Assembly: GCA_037501455.1 (NCBI GenBank)
Contig: CM074862.1
Span: 53,041,501 to 53,105,500 of the forward strand
Origin: Lantana camara
Taxonomy: Eukaryota; Streptophyta; Magnoliopsida; Lamiales; Verbenaceae
Reading direction: 5' to 3'
Length of the DNA stretch: 64,000 bases
The notes below the pieces were generated by a model. The model did not search any database. It was given only the letters and a program-made list of their open reading frames with translations, and had not been told where the DNA came from. Positions 56,501 to 64,000 of the stretch are shown piece after piece. A program made the translations under genes and the position numbers. Each line of letters begins with the position of its first letter. Positions within the stretch are counted from its first letter, which is position 1.

Positions 56501-59500
56501 GGGCGTTACAATCTCTCCCCCTTAAAAGGAATCCGTCCTCGGATTCAAAGTACGCTTGAAATCCAACAATGAGAGATTCCCCGTCTCTCACAAGCAACAA
56601 GGAGAGAGCCCCGTCTCTCGAGCAGCAATGAGAGAACCCCGTCTCCCCAACAACAATGAGAGAACCCCGTCTCTCACGACCAAAGAGAGTACCCCGTCTC
56701 TCAAACAAAAATAAGAGAATCCCCGTCTCTTAGAAACAACGAGAGCACCCCGTCTCTCAAACAAAATAAGAGAATCCCCGTCTCTTAGAAACAACTAGAG
56801 CACCCCGTCTCTCAAACAAAATAAATAAATCAAGGAAGTCTCCAATACTCCCAAGCAACACACGCAAAATCCAGTTCAAAATCACACAAGCCACCCCAAG
56901 GCAAGTAACAGGTATCATCCACGTTAATCATCAATTACTTCACGTAGTTTAACTTGATAAGAAAATAAAGCACATAACAAAGAAATTAATAAATTGAATT
57001 TGCATGAATGTATGCTTCATGAATGCTATAAATACCGTTCACCGTAGGTCACGAAGTTTTAAAATTGTGAGTTGTCGTTGTTCAGTATATCATCTGTCCA
57101 GAAGATAGATTCAATGCTCAGTTTGTCTTTAACCTCTTCAGGGTACCTCGATGAAACAATTAATGAATCCTTCAGGGATTATACTTCTTAGATCCCTTCT
57201 GCCTGGTACTGCTCCCAGTCTCCATCATTTCCCTTAATCTTCATTCAACCAACTCTTTGTAGTTAAGCAAGTTTGACCTCCCGAATACCCTTAGACCATC
57301 CGTCTCGAAGTTAGGTCCCTAGCTACTATCTTACCCATATCGGAGTCTAAAATACCCTCAAGGATAACTACTCCTGACAACCTTGACGATTCAATCCCTA
57401 CCTAGAGGTATTCGTCATTAGGATCTTCCTTAACACGAATCCTTTTCCATCTTCCGTTCATGGTATCCATTCATTCCCTTTTGACCCCTTAAGGTTATAT
57501 TTGGCATCTAGCTCCACATTTCTTGAACCGAAGATAAAATGTTCTTGATGCGTTTTGAAGTTTGATGTAAATCCTCCAATGATCATCTTTTCCGGTTTGG
57601 TTTCTTCTTAGATTTCCTTCCGAAGTAACGTGGGACTAACCGAAGACTTGATAATATTGTCATTATTAAACCCCCTTTTGTACCCTATTGGATTACTCGT
57701 GATCGCCATCATTCCATCATATGCCAACTTGATTCGACACTCTCTCTTTTGTCAATTCTGACTTAGGAGTTTCCAGAAGCTCCCTTATAATTCTGTTATC
57801 CCCAGATCCATGTTCTATACATAGGAATATTCTCCAAGCCATTTCCGTTGTACCTAATGAGGGACTCCAACCCTAATTGAGTAACTTAACTCTCCTCTTA
57901 ACAATTTAACTATTCAAGCCATCTTGTTTATTTCTGAACATCACTAATAGGACTCCCAGGTCTTCCTTAATTTACACTTTCGTTATTCTTACTGAAATAT
58001 TTCTTCAGGCACCCTTTCAGTCGTCCAATTTGTTCCTCGGTCGTACTCTCCCCCTTAAATTTCTGTTGTCCCGAATTGAACTCCATCGATTCTTCTTTTG
58101 TCGAAAGTCTTGATGAGTAATTCCCATTAAGTGGAGTTTAACTGATATAGAAATCAAAGATTTGGCCTTTCACTCCTTCCCTAGTTCTCTAGATGTCCGA
58201 AACTCCTTTCTTAATCTTGTCCGGAACTCTAGTCTCATCTCTCTTTCTGAATTCTTGTTTCCGTTAACCTATCCCTTAATAGAAGTTCTTATTTCCCCCA
58301 ATTTCACCTTCCTTCTAACGTCATCCTATTATTTCTCCTCCTCATAACTTAGATGCGGTTCGGTTGAACTGATACTTGATAGTTGAGGCGAAAGAACTTC
58401 CTATCAAGTAAACACTAAACTGCATGTTGGGTTAAAATGACAATGCATGTGTCACATTTACATCAAGCAGTTATACAACACATTAGCGTAACAAAACCAA
58501 TTAGAAATGCACGGATAAACATAAGGTTAAAAGAATAAACAATTAATGCGAAATATGATGCACATGCTATGAATGTTTTGAAACCTGTCACCAAGGTGGT
58601 AAGCTATTAGCTCGGTAGCTTTTCCTCGTTCCTCCAATCCCGAGGTTACTTTGACTTGGTGATGATCCCTTGCCTTTCCCACGGTCTTCAAATTTTCCAT
58701 GAGTCTTTTTGCATCACTTGTATCTTCTACTACCCGAGATTGCAATTCCTTAATCCTTAATTCTTCCATGTCCACAGAGTTAGTATCCAAACTTCTCCTC
58801 GAAATTCGACCTTTACTTGTAATCATCACCTCAATCAAGAATTCCGCGTTTATCCTTTGTGGATTTAATTCACCTCCAATTGCTTATATTTGAGCGCATG
58901 ATTTCCTTTCTTTACCGTTTCCATTTGTTGCTCCATATCTTCCAATTCACTTCACAACATGACAATTCAGCTTGGATTTGGGAAAGCGAACTCAAATCCT
59001 GTTCTCAATTTCACCACCTTCCCTCTACTTGTGTTTACCCAAATGCTTGCCTTCTAAAACCCGACTTCTAATCACTGGGCTTAGCTCGAAGTCTTTCTTT
59101 GTAGACCCTTGATGCATAACCTCGACCGGACCCCTGTTATCTCTACTCCTCTTAATTATTAGTACCTCTTCCATGATCCAAATCCGGGACCAATATATCT
59201 TCAAGGTTTTGTTCCCTTCATTTCTTAGGTTGCGAGATCCTGTTGAATCCAATTAATGCACTTCAGGTAGTGGATTCATATAAGTTATTCTTCTGAGTCA
59301 CAACAATCCATTGATTAACTCCTATTCCTATTACCCCAAATGTTCCTCTGCCATCACATCGCCAAGGTCGAACCTCCCATTCTGAATCCCAACCGTTAAT
59401 TGCAACTCAGTCTACAAAGCCACACAACTAGCATTCTCCACACTCCTCCCCGGGCATCCTTCCTATCTTCCGTGCCTCCGAAGGAATTGTAATAGATTGT

Positions 59501-59680
59501 TGTGATCATAGAACTTGGCCGTGGTTTGATATCATCTTTATAACCTGGAAATCATAACTCTTTTCGAGAATGGATGCATGCGATTAGTGCATGCTCATGG
59601 CACATATTCAATACGAAAGACAAGAATCCATATAAAATGCAACAAGTAATTCAACAAAATTCTTAAGGAAACCAAATTCC
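53519..59680 (-). repeat. Tandem unit 2 (6,162 bp)
   Basis: LTR part 53519-56510, internal part 56511-59680. Hairpin arrays at 54732-54855 and 56570-56814. Only scattered single-base and TA-length differences from unit 1 were seen, for example CGCATAATTC against AATCATAATTC near 53745. Confidence 0.9.
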
Positions 59681-62600
59681 CGGGGCCCGAACAATCATAA
59701 ATCAGAAATGTGACTCGCCAAAACATATCAATTCATAAGTACATATCATAATTCATAAATCATATCATAAGAAATCATACCTTACCGTGTAATTCGGCAT
59801 ATGCTATATACGTACCTCTCCGTGTCATCCTATTCCGTAGCTAGCATGAAGACACACGGTTTGGAGCATAGCCTCATTACAAAACCATTTTTAAGTTTAT
59901 ACGCTCATAATCATAATTCAGAAGGATTTACTCGATAACTTCATTTGAAAACCATATATATACATATAATCATAAGGTTTTGGCTAAAACTTTTCACATA
60001 AGGGTTGTAGGGTTTGTTACATAGCTAAAACGAAAACCACCCTCACCTGAACCGTGACGATACAAGGATACGAGTATCAAGTGCCTGAACGATCAAGATC
60101 TCTCCACCCTGGAGATAAACTGTACAAAAGACAACATGACGTGTTTGTGAGACTCGAGACTCCAATGAACCATATATGACGCTCGGCAATGAAGTGAATA
60201 TGACATGAATGCATAAATGATCATGTTATATCAATAAAATGTTCATGTGCACTATTAAGAGATTTAAATCATATAATCATTTATTCGTTCATATATTTCA
60301 TTCAATTTCATAAGTTCATAAATTCATATTTCATAATTTCATAAATTCATAACATTCATAATATTCATAATGCATATCCATTAATCCATGAATTCATTTA
60401 TTAATCATAACACATAATATTCATATTCATATTTAGGAATAAAATAAATAGAACGTTAAATCAATAGTCGGTAAATTAAATACGTGAAATAGAAATCAAC
60501 TAATTTTCAAAATTGAATTAAATCAAATAATAATTGAAATATGTAATAAATATATATAATATATAATCAATTAACATTTAAATATATAATATATATATAC
60601 CCACACGTACACATGCATGTATATATTTATAGTATATGCATGCAATTTTATACACAAAACCATGCACACACAATCTTATACATATATATATATTACAACA
60701 TAAGCATGCACGTACTCACACAACACACAAATACATAATATAAATATATATACACATGCAACACTCTATGCTCACACACAACTCATAGCCATGCATGCAC
60801 ATGCACACACTACACCAATATACAGCATAGATATATACATATATGCAACAGCAAACACACCACAAACGCAAGCAAAGTAGTCGAGAAAAACGGGGTGACA
60901 CCCCCGTGTCACCTCCCAAGCCTAGACCGAGACACCCCCGTGTCTCGGTACAGAAATCCCAGCCCACACAGCACCCCCGTTACACGCCGGAAGGGGGGAA
61001 AAGACACACCCGTGTCTCGCCTGCAACAGCGCTGTTTTGACAGCAGAAACGCAGCAGCAGCGAAGGCGACAACAAGCAAGAAAGGCAACGAAACCATGCA
61101 TGATATGCTGCAAGAACTCATCTAAACCTAATCCCACAAAGCCCAGAAAATGACAGCAAAAGCAAGAGAGTTCCCGGCAGTTTTGACAGCAGAAAAATAG
61201 GGCAACAAATAGCGGAAAACAGGGTACGTCTGCTCTCAAATGATCCTACTCAGATCAGGTCATATGGGCCATCAAACACACAGCCAAGCAACCCCATAGC
61301 AACATGTAATTCAGTTCCAAAAGCTAGCAGCAAAGCCGTACGTGAAGGGAGGGAAGATCAGTTCAACAATTCATTCATTATATGAACATTCCATTAATGA
61401 AATCTCACCAACCTCTTAACCATCAAGAAATCAATAATCATAAATGATATGAGGATGTTAAAACAATCAATATCAAGCTTGGAATCAATCAAAACCATTG
61501 AGAATCGAAGGAGATCAAGAAATTGCCCAAATTTTCTTATTTTCGGTAAAATGTCCAGAAATGATGAAACCATGATCAACTTCATGAATGAAAGGATGGA
61601 AATGATCAGAATTAATCATATAATACAACCCTAAGCTTACCTTGTTGATTGGTTGAAGTCTGGATGAGATTTGAGCTCCAAAATCTCCAAGGTTTGAAGG
61701 TTTACGGGACTGGAATGCAGGACAGTAGCTTTGGCTGAGTTTTGGGGCTTGTGTGAGGATAATCTCGGTCAAGGCTTGTTATTTCATGATAGATGGTTGA
61801 GTTAGGGTTTCAAAGAATCAAACCATGGTTAATTTGGTTATGGTTTGGACAAGATATGGCTGATTTAGTGCAACAAGGTCAAGTTGGTCGCCGATTCGTT
61901 TTTTCGGTTGAATTTCGGAGGTTCAAACGACTTAGGAAAAATGTAAGGCTAAGTTTACTAAACTCGAATTTTCGTTACGAGTTCAGCGGAGTTGACGGAA
62001 CTCGAATCCGAGTTCCCGAGCTCAAGATACTAAATTCGGAACCAAGGGTACGCCAAGTGCTCGTTAGCTCCCGTTTTGGTTCCTCGAAACAAATTAAATC
62101 CGTTAACATAACAAATGAATTCGAAAATGTAAACCGAGCATAAAATCATGTCCATAACACATATATTTACGACATATTACAAATTCGTGGCATTTCAATA
62201 TCATTTCATACAAGAACGAAGCACAAAATAAATGAACAAACTCATACATACAATTCATGCATAAATACATAAAAATTTCATGCATAAAATATTAATTCCC
62301 ATGCAAATGAAATAAAATTCATGCAGAAATCATTCCCATGCAAAAATTATAATTTTCATGCAATAATTATAATTCAACGTATATATATATATATAAATAA
62401 TTAATTAAACCATGATTAATTAACATAACCTATAATTAGCATACTCATTAAATTAATAATAATATAATTAAACATATATATATATATATATAATACGAAA
62501 TATATATTTAAAATTTATAATATTAAAATAAGATAATATAATATAATATAATATAATAAACTAATAACAATTATAATAAAGTTAAATATAAAACACGTAA

Positions 62601-64000
62601 AAACAATTAATTCGCGCAATTTGGTAAACACATACGTCACATTATTTAAAACTGAAAAACTGGGGCGTTACAATCACTCCCCCTTAAAAGGAATCCGTCC
62701 TCGGATTCAAAGTACGCTTGAAATCCAACAATGAGAGATTCCCCGTCTCTCACAAGCAACAAGGAGAGAGCCCCGTCTCTCGAGCAGCAATGAGAGAACC
62801 CCGTCTCCCCAACAACAATGAGAGAACCCCGTCTCTCACGACCAAAGAGAGTACCCCGTCTCTCAAACAAAAATAAGAGAATCCCCGTCTCTTAGAAACA
62901 ACGAGAGCACCCCGTCTCTCAAACAAAATAAGAGAATCCCCGTCTCTTAGAAACAACTAGAGCACCCCGTCTCTCAAACAAAATAAATAAATCAAGGAAG
63001 TCTCCAATACTCCCAAGCAACACACGCAAAATCCAGTTCAAAATCACACAAGCCACCCCAAGGCAAGTAACAGGTATCATCCACGTTAATCATCAATTAC
63101 TTCACGTAGTTTAACTTGATAAGAAAATAAAGCACATAACAAAGAAATTAATAAATTGAATTTGCATGAATGTATGCATCATGAATGCTATAAATACCGT
63201 TCACCGTAGGTCACGAAGTTTTAAAATTGTGAGTTGTCGTTGTTCAGTATATCATCTGTCCAGAAGATAGATTCAATGCTCAGTTTGTCTTTAACCTCTT
63301 CAGGGTACCTCGATGAAACAATTAATGAATCCTTCAGGGATTATACTTCTTAGATCCCTTCTGCCTGGTACTGCTCCCAGTCTCCATCATTTCCCTTAAT
63401 CTTCATTCAACCAACTCTTTGTAGTTAAGCAAGTTTGACCTCCCGAATACCCTTAGACCATCCGTCTCGAAGTTAGGTCCCTAGCTACTATCTTACCCAT
63501 ATCGGAGTCTAAAATACCCTCAAGGATAACTACTCCTGACAACCTTGACGATTCAATCCCTACCTAGAGGTATTCGTCATTAGGATCTTCCTTAACACGA
63601 ATCCTTTTCCATCTTCCGTTCATGGTATCCATTCATTCCCTTTTGACCCCTTAAGGTTATATTTGGCATCTAGCTCCACATTTCTTGAACCGAAGATAAA
63701 ATGTTCTTGATGCGTTTTGAAGTTTGATGTAAATCCTCCAATGATCATCTTTTCCGGTTTGGTTTCTTCTTAGATTTCCTTCCGAAGTAACGTGGGACTA
63801 ACCGAAGACTTGATAATATTGTCATTATTAAACCCCCTTTTGTACCCTATTGGATTACTCGTGATCGCCATCATTCCATCATATGCCAACTTGATTCGAC
63901 ACTCTCTCTTTTGTCAATTCTGACTTAGGAGTTTCCAGAAGCTCCCTTATAATTCTGTTATCCCCAGATCCATGTTCTATACATAGGAATATTCTCCAAG
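59681..64000 (-). repeat. Tandem unit 3, cut by window end
   Basis: LTR part 59681-62672, internal part 62673-64000. Hairpin arrays at 60894-61017 and 62732-62976. It has a PPT variant (ATCACTCCCCC on the + strand instead of ATCTCTCCCCC) and a few other single-base changes. Confidence 0.9.

Larger units (their letters stand above)
46282..64000 (-). mobile_element. Second family A element, expanded into a tandem array
   Basis: A full LTR (46282-50348) and internal region (50349-53518) are followed by two further, nearly identical units, each made of the last 3.0 kb of the LTR plus the internal region. The PBS and the first 1.08 kb of the LTR are missing at each junction. The array continues past the window end. 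Confidence 0.9.

Overview
The window looks like a plant nuclear genome, most likely gene-poor heterochromatin. It holds a plant-type Ty1/copia polyprotein, several families of LTR retrotransposon whose primer-binding sites match the 3' end of plant initiator-Met tRNA, long TA microsatellites, and no host gene, tRNA gene or rRNA gene that I can support. The species cannot be read from the sequence. Essentially every base can be assigned to a retroelement.

Layout. 1-6664 is a Ty1/copia element on the + strand. Its 5' LTR lies outside the window; the leader, a broken gag-pol (one nonsense codon, one frameshift) and a 1.96-kb 3' LTR are present. It sits inside an LTR fragment (6665-9731, + strand) of a second group of elements that fills the rest of the window. 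I call the three families of that group A, B and C. They share LTR ends (TGTAACGCCCC...GGGGTGCTACA in element sense), a Met-tRNA type primer-binding site, a purine tract of the AAGGGGGAGAGAT type, and a set of short inverted repeats. None encodes a recognisable protein.

Family A has LTRs of 4.1-4.2 kb and a 3.17-kb internal region, which fits a LARD (large retrotransposon derivative). One complete copy with a perfect 5-bp target duplication lies at 28302-39780 on the minus strand. A second copy starts at 46282 and runs into a near-identical tandem array with a 6.16-kb period (47361-53518, 53519-59680, 59681 to the window end). Family C has a 3.29-kb LTR and about 3.35 kb of internal sequence. 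It spans 13430-46281 on the minus strand and is split by a family B cluster. Family B has a 1.85-kb LTR and an 853-bp internal region. It forms an LTR-internal-LTR-internal tandem array (18299-27728), followed by an inverted B LTR that the complete LARD interrupts, and then another B LTR (40277-42103). A B LTR also sits at the same site in a second C internal region (11653), so C was already carrying B when it was duplicated.

How the parts work together. A, B and C keep the cis signals needed for reverse transcription (LTR, PBS, PPT) but have no visible gag or pol, so their proteins must have come from other elements. The most unusual feature is a set of short, perfect hairpins with C-rich loops (G-rich in element sense). 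They occur in arrays inside the A and C LTRs and again just upstream of the PPT in A, B and C. Stem sequences differ between and within families while pairing and loop are kept. That suggests selection on structure and is my best candidate for an undescribed system here.
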